From NCBI GenBank assembly GCA_902806595.1, contig CADCXC010000011.1, positions 310,001-374,000 on the forward strand: a stretch of 64,000 nt of DNA, given 5' to 3'. The notes under the pieces are model-generated. The model worked only from the letters and a program-made list of their open reading frames with translations. It was not told the origin of the DNA and did no database searches. Below are positions 46,993 to 59,500 of the stretch, in pieces. Every line of letters begins with the position of its first letter. Positions within the stretch are counted from its first letter, which is position 1. The position numbers and the translations under genes were made by a program. This DNA is from Pyrenopolyporus hunteri. Lineage: Eukaryota; Ascomycota; Sordariomycetes; Xylariales; Hypoxylaceae.

Positions 46993-49275
46993 TTACGCGA
47001 TCCTATGGAAATCGATTATTCCCTCGTTCCCATCTTCCATGAACTCCATCCGTAGCGTATCTACCATTCCCCTGACACTAATCACGAACTCGGCTCGAGC
47101 CAGCTGTGCAGTAAGCATATTGGGCACTCTAAGCGCATCGATAACCACCGCCCAGAACTCGCCCGAGACGTGGTGGAAATCGAAGGTCATCGCCCATTCC
47201 ATGTCGTCACGGAGAGCGTGTAGTTCGCCCTTTTTTGCCCCCTTTGCCCCGGTGCTGGAGCCGGTCTTGTTCTCGTCCGCCAGCTTGATCGTGACGTTTT
47301 GGTACGCCGGGTGGAAGTAAACGCCAACGTACGCCTCGAGAGGGAGAGCGCGAGGAAGCGGCGGGTCTGCTCGTTCAGGATATAAGTCGTCTATCGCCGT
47401 CTCGGCGAGCTTCAGCTGAGTTTCGACCGTTTTCCTCCCGCTGCGTCTGCGCGTTAGCCCCTGAATTTCATCTCTTCGCTTGACTCCTCACGCCCATCCA
47501 GCAGTACCCTTATCCCCAATCTCTTTAGAAAAGATAGAACTCAGAACTCACGAGCTAGTCCAATCATACCGCTTCTCCTCCGGGATACCCAACTTGTCGT
47601 CAATCAGCTTCCACACGACCTCCGCGCCGGCACTATTACTCGTCACCTCCGTATTCGCCATCGTCACCACGCCGTACCCTAAGTCCGGGAGGAAATACAA
47701 CTCTGTACCGTACGCCTGCATGCCCCCTCCGTGCGTGAATACCCTCCAGCCCTTATACGTGCTAAGCTGCCAGCCCAGGGCATACGCAAGCGGCGCATCG
47801 TACCCCAGCCTCGTCTCGGGCGGCAGCGCGATGCGCGCCGCCTTCAACTCGCGGTGCGCCTCCGGGGGTAGAACAGGGCAGCCATTCTCATCAGCACTGC
47901 TCCCATCGCCGCGTATCAAGCACCGGATCCAGCGCGCGTAATCCAGGACATTACTCACGATGCCCCCCGCGCCGCTCGCCAAGTCCAGACTCAGATACGG
48001 GATCCCCGTGAACCCCTTCCCTCCTCCTTCCCCGTCCTTCTCGCCCGGATAATCCCAATAATACCCCCTGGCCACGGTCTCCCCCGCCCGCAGAGCCTCC
48101 TCGACGCTCAGGTACGTCGAGCCCATGCCCAGGGGCGCCCATATGCTCTCGCGCAACAGGTCCCCGAGCCAGCGGCCGGCGAGGCTCTGCGCGGCGTGCG
48201 CGGCCACCATGTACATGAGGTTGCAGTAGCGCCAGGTGGTACGGGGCTCCGCGACCAGCGGCAGGAAGCGCAGGCTGCGCACGACGTCGCGCGGCGCGCC
48301 CGGGTGCCGGTCGGCCCCCGTGCCGTAGCGCCGCGCGAGCGTCTTGTCGTGCCGCGGGAACCCGGTCCGGTGCGAGAGCAGGTCTTCGAGGCTGAGGTGC
48401 GCTTGCTGCCAGGCGTATTCGGGCCGCAGGACGAAGTCGTCGCGGATTAGTTGCGAGAGGGGGGTCTGCCAGGTTAGTGGGGTGGGGGAGAGGATGAGGA
48501 GGAGAGGGAGGAGTAGTTCCCGGAGGATATGAGGAGCGAGATTATGGCGGCTGTGAAGGCTTTGGTTGTGCTGCCGGTGTAGAATAGTGTTGATGGCGTC
48601 ACGGGCGTGGAGGGGAATTCAGCGATGCCGTAGCCCTGTGTGGCGTTAGTATTAGCTTAAGATCCCCTTGCACGCGAGGATAAGACTTAAGGGTATAAGT
48701 CCCTTGAAAGCTAGGAGAAGGATAAGGGGTAGGGATCAAGTATCTTTTTGATATGGCAACCTTAGAAAGGGGTATAAGCGTAGTCCTATATGGATAACCA
48801 CTTGGTTCTTACTCTTTCCCTAAGCAACAGTCAAATCCTCAAGAATCACATCCCTTCAACCCCCTAAGTTCCATGGTCTCACTACCACCCTCAAACATAA
48901 AGGCCATATAATTTCCTGATCAATTCCTGAAGGCCAATGCTGGTTCTTAAAGACAGTATCAAGGAATACTCAACGAAGAGAAAGCAAATCCAGAAAGACA
49001 AAAAAGAAAGAGAGAAAACAAACCTCAGCCCAAGTATCCTCCCCATCCACAACCGCAACAGCCAACCCCGGGATGCGCCAGCGATCCAGCACATCCCCTA
49101 TGAACGCCGCAAACCCATCGTCGAGGGGGTTCTTTCCGGGCTCGTCCCCCCTCGCCGCCTCTTCCCCTTTCCAATCGCACGCAGACAGCCGTACCTGCTC
49201 CAGCTGCTGTTGCAGTGGATACAGCTCTGCGACAGCGACGGCCAGCGCCGACAGCGCGGGGAGCAGGAGTCTCAT
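46993..49275 (-). CDS. Secreted serine hydrolase of the beta-lactamase/penicillin-binding fold, apparent frameshift
   Basis: Exons read as complement of 49024..49275, 47552..48635 and 46993..47440 (acceptor 47446 is also possible). MRLLLPALSALAVAVA is a signal peptide. All three catalytic motifs are present: STTK (48572-48561), YCN in WRYCNLMYM (about 48230-48222) and HGGG in FTHGGGMQ (about 47735-47724). The C-terminal domain (LPLEAYVGVYFHPAYQNVTI) is typical of fungal LACTB-like hydrolases. However, the frame after STTKAFTAAIISLL reaches TAA at 48476, while the frame of LTWQTPLSQLIRDDF onward is offset by one base. No GT donor lies between, and the only frame-restoring GT-AG intron (48602-48466) would delete STTK. 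A one-base deficit in the C-rich run near 48478-48492, real or a base-calling error, fits. Intron 1 is long (388 nt). The substrate is unknown. Confidence 0.75.
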
Positions 49276-50373
49276 CTCGGAACCAACAAACTAACCAAGG
49301 CCGTTCTGGATCGCGCTGTATTGTCCTGTGCTATACGGCGTGAAAAGAGTGACTATCTAGGTACCTATTTGAGGCAGGTACGCCCTAAATAATAATTACC
49401 GAGGGTGAGACGAGGTACCTACAAATATAAAGCTCACATGGAGGGTGAACTATCTACGCTTTATATACAGATAGGTAGGTAGGTAGGAAGTAGTAAAATC
49501 TAAGTTAGACTAAAGAGGGTTCACTTATACGGTAGAAACCCCGCCTTGGTGGTGAGATTCCCTGGTCGTCTACTGGGCATATGCAGTTACATTGATTGCT
49601 CATAATTTTGGGGAAATGAGACCTTTTCATGACTAGGAACGCGTATAGAATAAATGTCAATAAGGGTCCATTGGCTTATTAATTTTAAAGGCTTTACTCC
49701 AAGACCGGCGTTGATAGGGTAAGGTACCGGGCGTTGGCATGATGTTTTATGATTCGCTGCCTGTGATATGGCTTCTCCCTGGGCTTCTCGGAAAGCCCAC
49801 AGACTACATAACACGTAGGACTCATTGGCTAGACCGAAAGCCATATACAGTGTCGGAGTTGTCGTCTAAAAAGTATTTTGTTCGGGTATTTTCTCTATAA
49901 AGCATCACACCTAGAAAACGAAGCCTCGCGCCACCACTAGTCATAGCCCGTGAACCTCAATGCTACGTGAGTAGCCAATAAATCCTGATGGACCATATCC
50001 AAGTATTTCCTTGGAATGGAGATTTATGCTGTGCCAGGAGCTCGAGACTTTGTACATGAGCTAGCTCTTGGCTGTAGGGTGCTGAGGCTTGTTGACATGA
50101 CAATGAAGCGCATCGCCGTGTCTGCTGAATAAAAACCTCACTGTGCGAGCCACCACCACCTAGGTTCCTTCCGTTTTCTCTGAAACCATCTCTCTGTCTC
50201 TTCCTCTTCAACCTCCCAGAGTCTAGGCGGTCTTTCTGCTCTAAGAGCTCTTATACCTGTCCTTTCTCTGGGTCTACCAAACGCCCGGAACAATGGGGCA
50301 ATTCTGGTTTTGTGGTTTGTGAGGCGCTACTGGTATCTTAAGAATAGTCGAAAGTGAGAGAGGACTCATAGTA
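49276..50373. other. Intergenic region
   Basis: Promoter of the serine hydrolase and 3' region of the next minus-strand gene. It contains TAGGTACC (49358-49365) and a TAGGTAGGTAGGTAGG run (49471-49487). No credible gene. Confidence 0.6.
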
Positions 50374-52232
50374 TCAGAGCTCTTCATCTTCGTCTATGTG
50401 AACTTGAGCCAGTTGTTCCTTTTTTTTCTTCTCCTGCTCTGCAGTAGCCCTGCCTAATACGTCACCTAAAGCCGACGGGAAATTCACAGAGCGGTCTGGC
50501 GTCTCGTCGCCGGCACGCTGCTTCTTCAGAGGGCTTCCAATTGTCGGATCTCCGTTAAAAGCTTGGGCAAGCAAGTTTGACACGGAGTCTGGAACGGGTC
50601 GATTGCTTGAAGAGTCCGTTGGCGTCGCTTCACCGGCGTTTGCACCTGCGCTGGGTGACTTTTGAGAACCTGACACTCCCGAGGTGTCTGGTTCCATAGA
50701 GTGTTGTCGCTTGAGCTACCCCATAATGTTAGTGGTGTGATCTTGTGTCTAATAATCAGAATGTGGAAACTTACGCGAATTCGGTCTATGCCGGCTTGTA
50801 ATTCTCCGGTGACTCTAGCGTCTTCTGGCCCCAGATTGGGTTTGATGTCCTTATCATCAGTATCTTCCATCTTGGTGAGGGGGTTATCGACGTCATCGTC
50901 GTCGTCACTATCTTCGTCCATAAGATTACCGTTAGTGCCGTTGTTGCTCTTCCTGCGGGCCTTTCGCCTCTTCGCGGCCTCGGCCTCTTGATCCCTGAAG
51001 GCGGAAAATCCTACGGTGCCGGTGGGTTTCAAAGGGCCAAGTCCCGAGAAATCTAGCTGGGTTGAGCGTCGCTTCGTGCCCGGTGTCTTCTGATCGCCTT
51101 TCGACGAGGGGACTAATCCCATCTTGGCGAGTTGACCTATACTTAAGTTAGAACCAAATAAATATAAAGCGCAAATTAGCGACAGATACTCACGTTGGCC
51201 GCGGTAGAAGAAGGTGAACACGGCATAGGGCTTGTCTGGGCCGTCTATGCCCGTCACTGTTTGCGTGCTGATGGTCTTGGGATCGAGCGTCTTGGGCTTA
51301 GCAAAACTAGTGGTGTGCTCTACGTCCGCGTCAATGGCTCCGTTGCTGGCTCCTTTACTACCGCTATCGCTCTCGTCGTCGTCATCGTGGGCGTCGAACT
51401 GCGGCGAATACTCCCCCTTCTTGATTTCTCCCGAAGCAATCACACGGAACATAGCCACTTTGATCTGTCCAGTAGCCTCAGGCGGTTCATCGTCATCGGA
51501 CATGGAGTCGTCGTCTGAGTCGGAGGGAGTCGACATTGGCGACTGGTCCTCCGTACCGTATGCTAGGGTATCACGGGTTCTGGTGGATTTAGTTTCCGTG
51601 TCACCAGTGTGGGGCGTAGACCTGTGGCGACGATGACGCCTCTCGAACTTCTGTCTTCGCCTCTCAACCTTTTCTGCGGCGTCATGTCCCTTGAGATCCA
51701 GGCCGTTGAGCCATCTTTCTAAGCCGACTTCGCGGAATAGGAATTCACGTTCGGCAAGACCACCGCCTTCGCTTTCGGGAACTTGAACCCAGCGGCTGTT
51801 CACCCAAGTTTCTTCTCCGGGTCGCAGGAGGGTGGCGACTTCTTCCTTGGCTCGGCCGTCGAAGTAGATGTAAGCAGCGATGGTTTCATTCTCGGAATTT
51901 GTCATGGGAATATACGGCGTGACTGTGTTGGCGAGCTTGGAGGGGTCGGAGGTCGAGGACGGTAGAGGTCCTGCATAAAGAGGCTTGGGGTACGGATTGG
52001 CGGCAGTCGGCTTCGGGGCCGTGTACGGAATCGGGTGACCAGGAGTCAAGAGGGTTATGGATATGGCGAACTTGGCTGCCTCATGCTTAGAGGTCTCGGG
52101 GTTCAGCTGAGGTTGGGGAACAGGTATGTAGGTGCTGATGCGAGACAGGCGAGATTGCTTCTGCATGCCCAGTTCCGGGAGCGGGGCAGAGTTCGCATGG
52201 ATACTCACGGCGATGCCCTTGAAGCAGGGCAT
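50374..52232 (-). CDS. Conserved fungal protein of unknown function with acidic, basic and Ser-rich segments
   Basis: Three exons, complement of 50374..50715, 50775..51136 and 51194..52232, give 580 residues; both introns (57 and 59 nt) have GTGAGT/GTAAGT donors, CTAAC branch sites and TAG acceptors. The N-terminal 190 residues appear folded: MPCFKGIAVSIHA, STYIPVPQPQ, ETIAAYIYFDGRAKEE and WVNSRWVQVPES, resembling uncharacterised fungal proteins sometimes annotated as DUF7918, a tentative match. A basic stretch (RRRQKFERRHRRHRS), Asp/Ser runs, ATGQIKVAMFRVIASGEI and a YAVFTFFYRGQRQL segment follow. The C-terminus has KRRKARRK, an acidic run and DKDIKPNLGPEDARVTGE. Nuclear location is likely from the basic clusters; the function is unknown. 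Confidence 0.8.
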
Positions 52233-54141
52233 CGTGGTCGAACTGTGGAGCGTAGTATCGGCAGGATGATAAAGAGGTTAAAATGGGTGCGAGGGTTATT
52301 TATCACAGTCGTATGTCAAAGAGTAGTAGAGACCTGGTCGACGGTAATGAACGGTATATTGTATTCGCCGAGTCGAGGAGAAGGAGGGGGGTAGAGTTAA
52401 ATAAAAGGAGAGAAAAAAGTAGACGACTTTGTTTGCTGTAGACGAGAAGTTCGATTAGATACCGTGAGGGCTAGGGCTCGTCCGTTCTTGAGTTGGCAAC
52501 TGTCGGTCTAGGTCTAGGGTTGAGAGAGGATCCGTGACAAGGGAAATGTAGAGTGAAGAAGTGAATATTAGAGGGATAGTAGAGAAGTGAGATGTGCTTT
52601 AGGTGGTCCTCTAGCTGGAGGTAGGTTCCAGCAGGTAGCGCAGGTAGTGTGTAGGTAGTGTAGGTACCTAGTGTGGTAGATGGTGTTATGTTGCAAATAG
52701 GAACCGAAACCAATCTGCAGTTTGTCCGGCGGTGTGGAAATCCTCACGCAGCTATGAGAATAAAACGTACTAATCGCCAACCATGAACTGGATACCACCC
52801 CCACGAGTTATGTGCTGTCGTAGAGTGGACGTATGTATATGCTCCTTGGAAACCCAGTATGTAAAGTATTCCGGCTGCCTCTTTCGGCGTTAAATCGAGC
52901 CCGATTCGCAGTGTTGTTTTATTATAGGGCGAAACGAGCGAACGGTTGAGGTTGTTGCCATGCAAACCGGGCTTTGAGATTGTCACGTACGGGGTACAGC
53001 ACCAAGTTCCAGCTTGCGAGTTGAGAGACCTTTGGGTGGTGGAATCACTGGTAGAATTGCCGAGTCTCGTGTATTTGAATGTTGTGTGGACTTGGTAAGT
53101 TGTAGGTCGTAAAGTTGTTCCCGGCGGTAAGTTGTAGGGGAGGGTTTATGTTAGGGAATGCAATGGCGGCAACCTTATCTGTGGTCGCCTCTTTTTTGTA
53201 TTTTACTTTTTTTTTATTTTCACTCGCTCTTGCATTCGATGATTGAAAGCGAAGATTGTTGCAGTGAGGGAAAGTTTAGGTCGAGTCCTGGCTGTTGACC
53301 CATTATGGCGGGGGAGACGAGGTACGCCCTGATTGGCTGACCGCGATTCTGGGACCACCCTCGTCACCTGAACACGTCGAAGCTGCTACGCTACTCTGCG
53401 CTGTCTCGAATTAAAAGGGTACATGATACCCCATTACGTACCTAAAGGATGTATGTATTGTACTGTATGTACCTAGGTATGTACCTATGTACATGCCTCC
53501 TACCGCCCGCCTACCTTACATACCTACCTACCTAGGTACCTACCTTCAATACTCCGATAACTCTTTCCGACGTACCGACCCGATTGAGGCGGCATGTCGT
53601 GCTAAGTGATGAGCTATCTGGTAGGTAAGCACGCTACCTACATGTACTAGGTATGGATCGTGCGTAATCAGGCCTTAAACTCGCCCTATCTTTTAGTACA
53701 CGACCTAGTCCTATGATACCTATACCTGTATACCCAACCCTGTACTCACCCAACGGTGATGATACTTAGGTGGATATAATTATATGCACTTTATATAAAT
53801 TTTTAAAAGTTTAACTGCAATAAAATAAGCTGTTTACTCTCCTATATATCTGATGTACTTACTCGAGTTGAGTTGTAATATACTCGAGATGGCAGGTAGG
53901 TATCTATGTTGTCGTTACATAAGTCGCCGCTGTCTAAGTTATCCGGGGCCGATAAGCTCTGGCGGCTTTGGGCATGTAATCAGGTAGCCATTCCTGCCTT
54001 CATGACCCAAAACGATTGGGCGTTCGGCGGGGATGAAGGATAACAAATTCGTATTAAGTTGGGTGTGGGTAGAATACCTAAAGCGAGGCTTGTTACGTTA
54101 CCGAGCCTGCATATTAAATAAAACGCCTCCGTTAATAGAGA
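52233..54141. other. Intergenic region with a dense CCTA/TAGG block
   Basis: Promoter and leader of the minus-strand gene at 50374 and the 3' region of seipin. It holds GTAGGTAGTGTAGGTACC (52652-52669), a T-rich tract (53192-53220) and a 95-bp block dense in TACCTA/TAGGTA (53461-53554). No credible coding frame. Confidence 0.6.
53461..53554. repeat. Dense TACCTA/TAGGTA block
   Basis: Contains GTACCTAGGTATGTACCTATGTAC and later TACATACCTACCTACC followed by TAGGTACCTACC, the densest occurrence of this motif in the window. Confidence 0.8.
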
Positions 54142-55509
54142 TTATCTACCTCCTCGTGATGAGCGTCTGCGTAGACTTCCCCCTTTCTCTTGACTAAAAC
54201 TAGTTCCGGCACCCGATTCCCTCCAGACTTCTTCGTCGTCCTCCTCATCGTCTGCAGGAAGGTCCGCTAATGTCTCTTGTTCCAAGCCCTCGTCCTTCAC
54301 CTTCACATCATCATTGTCGTCGCTATCTTCCTCTTCTTTCTTGACTCCTGACTCCCCCTCGCTAGGAGGGTCCTCAGTTCCGTCGCGAGAAGCCACGGGC
54401 CCGGGGGGCGGACCCATCCAGGGGTCGCCAGCGAACACCACACGTTGCTTTCCCCCTGGCCCATCAGGATCCTGGCTGGATATGAAAGAGCCTAGAAGCA
54501 GCCATGCAAAGCCCATTGACAGCATCTCTGCGATCCAGAAAACGGTGGTGCAGACAACGAATGAGATGATGCGGTGATTGTACATAGCCCAGCGAATGCC
54601 GGTTAGGCGGGCGACTAGCGTGACAGTCGCCGAGTACACCTGCAGGGTCTGGCCAGCCTGCACGTCGACGAGGATGCTCAGGGGGAGCACGTCTCTAAAC
54701 TCGACGAGCTCGCCCATGGGGACGGTCAGGGTGGTGGTCTCCGCGGCGCGCGCGTACAAGATATAGTACGGGAGGAACAGGAGGCGGGACGCCGTAGCCA
54801 CGAGGGGGTGCGCGTACGGGATAAGCGCGGGCCGGCGGCTGGTGAACACAACGTTATCTTCCCTGACGTGAGCGTAGGGGTGCTCGTCAGAGAAAACGAA
54901 GGCGAAGGCGGGGTTCTCCGGCACGGACTTCATGGCATACAGCGCGACCATGAAGTTGCCCCTCTCGAGGTTGACCGGCGACCGCGGCACCGTCAGTTCC
55001 ACTGACACATCGTACGCCTGCTCGAGCATGAGGCTCGGCGACAGCGATGTCACGCCGTAAGGGTTGAGGCCGGATCTATAATTGCGGGTAATATAACATC
55101 GCGCATTAATTCATACATACCATATCTTATTGCTTATCGCGAAGCACGGAAAGAAAACGAGGATAGAAGAGCTCTTACTCATATTGGAGATGTATCGGGA
55201 TGGATATGACCTTCTTGGGCACGTAATTGTAATAGAAGATGGGGTAGACCAGAGCAGCAATGCCGAGTAACACCAAGGATGCGCCGAAGAACAGCGCGGC
55301 GCTGAGATATGTCCTTTTAGCTGTCGGGGACGTTACGGCTCTATACGAGTCCTTTACATATTCCTATGCCGCACCGTTAGTCAAAAGGGAGTTTATAATA
55401 AGACGGATACAGTTATATTTGCCCAAGCTCTAGACGCTTGTCAAACGCCTAGGTGGGTACCTGAGTAGGCTGAGCACCACGTTATATGGGTGAGACTTTC
55501 ACTGACCAT
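54142..55509 (-). CDS. Seipin (lipid-droplet biogenesis protein)
   Basis: Exons read as complement of 54142..55075, 55179..55363 and 55507..55509 give 373 residues. The core is clear: an N-terminal helix (YLSAALFFGASLVLLGIAAL), YYNYVPKKVISIPIHLQY, GLNPYGVTSLSPSLMLEQAY, VELTVPRSPVNLERGNFMVA, EDNVVFTSRRPALIPY, and ETTTLTVPMGELVEF; a second membrane helix is near IISFVVCTTVFWIAEMLSMG. The tail is acidic and Ser/Arg-rich. Seipin forms ER rings at lipid-droplet contacts. The start is less certain: the best model places only the ATG in exon 1 (AAAATG then donor GTCAGT, 143-nt intron with CTAAC, acceptor CATAG), giving M-EYVKDSYRAVTSPTAKR. The in-frame sequence upstream of that ATG is open for about 120 codons but has no other ATG. 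Confidence 0.87.
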
Positions 55510-56538
55510 TTTCCTAGTTGAGGTAGAAGCGCCATGCGGCGCCGAACCTTGCGATGGGCCCGAATCTGTGCTGTTGTATGGGGCGGGGACAACAGAAGCA
55601 GCGAGAGCTGCAGCAGAATCGTACACCAGGATGAGAAGAGGTCTAGAGCTTGCGGTGGTAGCGTTTAGGCGTGTGACAATGTTTTGGTTTCGGTTGTTAT
55701 TAGTGGTAGTGGCTTGTGTCACGTCGAAGTCGACGGAGTTCTTGGCGGCCGACTGGCCGCTCCCGCCAGCGTTCCAGCTGCTCCAGCTGGCTGCCCCTGC
55801 CCCTCCGGCGAAGAAGCACGGTCGACGACGTCATGCTGATGACTAACACCAACCTTGTCGTCGAAAGGGATCTTGAACGCTGCTTCCCTATAATGGAGTT
55901 TTCGTATCTAATACATTTAATCCACCCATTTGGTTTCGTTTTTCTAGACCGTTCTTATTTAGGTGTGTCTCCCTTATTGAAACCCAACACAGTTTCACTT
56001 CCAGGCCAACTACGATACCAACAAACACCACATCATCACACCGATCAAACGGGCAATCCCTGGGAGTTTATGTATCATTTTATTATAATTAAGAAAAAGA
56101 AAAATCAACAAATGCAATCTCGTCTTAACTCCGAAGCCGTTGATGATCCCGGGTGCGTAAGGTAAGGCGACCTGGGGCCAAATGGGGGATGACTTAAAAA
56201 CAATGGATGCTTCCCTGAATGCACGCAAACCTGCTTCAGTAAGAAAAAAACAACCAAGGGGGTTTCAACAGAAGCGAAAAAAAAAAAAAAAAAAATCGTC
56301 ACCCGGCCTGCCTGCTCACTCGTACATATGTGCTCATCATATCCTATGATGCCCGTATTCACATACCTCCCCCTTCCCCTAACTTATCGTAGGTCCGTTA
56401 CCTGGCACTCGACATACCAACCGCATCCCTAAGCCCCCATCCCCCATCCCCCGTCATCGTCATCATTATCATCAATCTTTGTCTCGTCACCCAAGATCAA
56501 AACTAACGATCTCAACGACGCCTTGCCAAATACTAGGT
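55510..56538. other. Intergenic region upstream of seipin
   Basis: Seipin leader and promoter (GC-rich near 55740-55850) and the 3' region of the F-BAR gene, which contains an A-rich tract (about 56276-56295). No gene supported. Confidence 0.55.
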
Positions 56539-59500
56539 TTAACAGGGCTGCAGATAATTACTCGGCACCAATCCGCCCCTACCCACCCCCTGCCCGGAGT
56601 GAATCTCCGCCTCCCACCACCCGTCGTCCTGGTGTCGTAGGATAGCCAGGATATCGCCCTTGGCGAAACCCAGCTCCTCCGGGATCGCCGCCTGGTACAT
56701 GTACAGTGCTCGAGCTATTATGAAACCATTAGTTTCACGCGTAACGATAACCACCAGCATCTAGGAGAAAGGAGAAAGAACTTACCATAATGCAAAATAG
56801 CCCTTCCATCCGGGGTATACTGGCGACTCGGATCCGCCACGCTCTTACTCCGTTGCCTCGCGCTTTCCGTCACGGGGTCCCGGCCGTCGTAGAATGTCAT
56901 GGCCCGCGAGCTCATGCTCGTCTCGGGCCTGCCGTTGCCGCGGCCTCGCATGGATCCGTACATGGAACTGTCGCTGCCGACGGACGCGAGCTGCATCGCC
57001 ATCTCCCCGGCGGCCCTACTAGTTGGCCGGCTGTAGTCGCCCCCGTAAGGGGACGGAGAAGGCGCTCTGATCGAGTTGTTGGGCGAGTTGTGTCCGTAGT
57101 AGGAGTCGCGCTTTATCGACATGCTAGACTGTGGCGCGTTGCGCGTGCTGCCGTACGAAACGGGAGATGCTGGCTGTGGAGAAGCACCACGTCGTTGGGT
57201 TGCGCTGTAAGTAATGGGTGATGCCGGTTGTGGTGAAGCTCCTCGTCGTTGTGTGCCGCTGTAAGTGATCGGAGACGCAGGCTGCGGCGACGCACCGCGG
57301 CGTTGGGTCCCGCTGTATGACATCGGTGATGCTGGTTGAGGTGAAGCGCCCCGACGCTGGGTACCGCTATACGACATTGGTGACGGTGGCTGCGGCGACG
57401 CGCCTCGCCGTTGCGTTCCGCTGTAGGTAAGGGGCGAGGCCGGTTGTGGAGAGTTTCCGCGTCGCTGGGTGCCGCTGTATGTAATCGGCGACGCCGCTTG
57501 CGTCGAGCTTCGCTGCTGAGAACCGCCGTACGTGCTTGGCGAAGCTGTTTGTGGCGAGTTGCGCTGCTGACTGCTGCTGTAGGGGTTCGGCGAGTGGCTC
57601 TGGCGTGTCTCGGTTTGACGCGTCTCGTTGTGCATCCTGGGCTGAGGGGAGGCGCTCCGCGTTGGCGCTGGTGATGCCGCACGCGGCATGTCGCTGCCTC
57701 TGGTCGCGGGCCGGGATTGAGCGCTGCTACTAAATGACTGCCCGCCGCTGTATGCTCCGGACCCAGGGCGTTTCGCACTGAACATGTCTCTTGTCTGCTC
57801 TACATACTTCCGTGATGCTTCCTGCATCGCCTTGGATGTAACAGCTGGAGGTGGAACACCAAGTCTCTGTACTTGCTGGTCATACGATGGTGGGGGAGTA
57901 CCTCGTAAGCCGGCGGCTACATCGCTGTTTCCTCTAGGTGTGGGTACGGAACGGGATGGAGCTTGAGATCGGTCCGGTACAGGGGTAGCAAGGCCATGGT
58001 AGTGGTCAGCTGAGATTCGTCCTACAGCTTGTTTGTTGCCAGCAACACCCTTCAGCTCTGCCAGAGCGAGAGCAATAGGATCTTGTTCCTCCTGTGCGGG
58101 TGTGCTCTCGCTAGCGTTGTTGCGCTTATCGGTATTGGCTACGGGGAATACATTCTGACCGATGTTTAATGCTAGACTTGCATTGGCTTCGATAGGGTCC
58201 GGACTGGCAGTCTTCTCGACTCTATCCGTGATCAGATTCTGGGGCTCTGGTGGCTTGAAGGCCTGATGGCGTCGCGTAGTCGATGAACTTTGAAGGGTGC
58301 TCTGCGTGGTTGTCGGTGCGGTACTCTGTGCAGCATTTTGTGTGGTGGTTTGAGAAGTACTCTGAGAAGAAGAAGACACAGGTCCCCAAGTGTTCCTATT
58401 CGTGGTGGGTTGCTGCACCTCCTTGATACTCTTTCTGCGGAACGGACTGTGGTTCTGGAAGAATCCGCTCTTCTTCTTTTGCATGCGCTTCTCTGGCTGC
58501 ACCGGCGCCGGTGCCGGTGCCTGTTCCTGTTTTGTCGGCGACACCTTGCCGCTCAGTGGTTCTTGACTAGAGAAGGATGTCGGGTTGGAGTATTCGCTAT
58601 TGTCGTCACGACTCGACGGCCGTGCCGACAAATTCGAGCTCGTAGCTGAATTCATACCATCCGTGCGACACAACATCGTCATACCGTCCATCGGATAGGG
58701 GTCGTGAGGAACTGCTGCGAATTGAGAGGCGTCGTACTGTTGTTGTTGGGATGCAGCAACGACACTCCCTTTCCGTCGGTCTTGTGGAGCCATAACGGAA
58801 TTAGAGATGCTTGGAGGCGGCATAGCTGACTCTCTGCTGGAAGGTGGTGGGGGTTCACTGCGAGGCGGTTCCCGAGATACAGGTGGATTGGGGTCATGGC
58901 GTTGAGGTTCCCTAGTAAGAGCGAGCTCGGGCTCATGACGTTGGGGTTCGTGACGTTGAACTTCTCGGGGATACGAGGGAGCAGGTTCATTGCGCTGTAT
59001 GTCGCGCGAGATAGGAGGGTTAGGTTCACGGCGCTGAAGATCTCGTGTAAGAGCAAGCTCAGGCTCATGACGCTGCACCTCTCGGGGAGCGGGAGGGTTA
59101 GGGTCGCGGCGTTGGACCTCCCTCGTAAGGGCGAGATCTGGTTCCCGACGTTGTGCATCTCGAGGATATGAGGGAATAGGGTCGTGCTGACGCTGGATGT
59201 CTCGGGTAAGGGCAAGATCGGGTTCACGACGCTGTGTCTCTCGAGGGAACGAGGGAGGTGGTTCGTTCCGCGGCACTTCTCGCGCAACAGGCGGGTTGGG
59301 ATCTCGGCGTTGTAGATCTCGAGCGAGTGCTGAGTTGGGGTCATGGTGAGACTCATAGGTAGATGGCTGGGGTGAAGGAGCACGGAAACCAGGGTTAATG
59401 CTCTGAGGATATTGTTGTTGCTGGAGCTGTTGCTGCTGCTGGACGCTTCCTCGCCGTCTATCCTGCTGGACGACTGCAGCAACCGGCGCTTTTTGTGGAG

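Noticed and set aside
48466..48602. A 137-nt GT-AG intron that would cure the serine hydrolase frameshift
   Set aside because: It would remove the catalytic STTK motif, which is otherwise perfectly placed, so it is unlikely to be the normal transcript.
55441..55722. Open frame upstream of the seipin ATG (TQATTTNNNRNQNIVTRLN)
   Set aside because: Has no ATG before the proposed seipin start and does not resemble seipin N-termini; more likely leader sequence.
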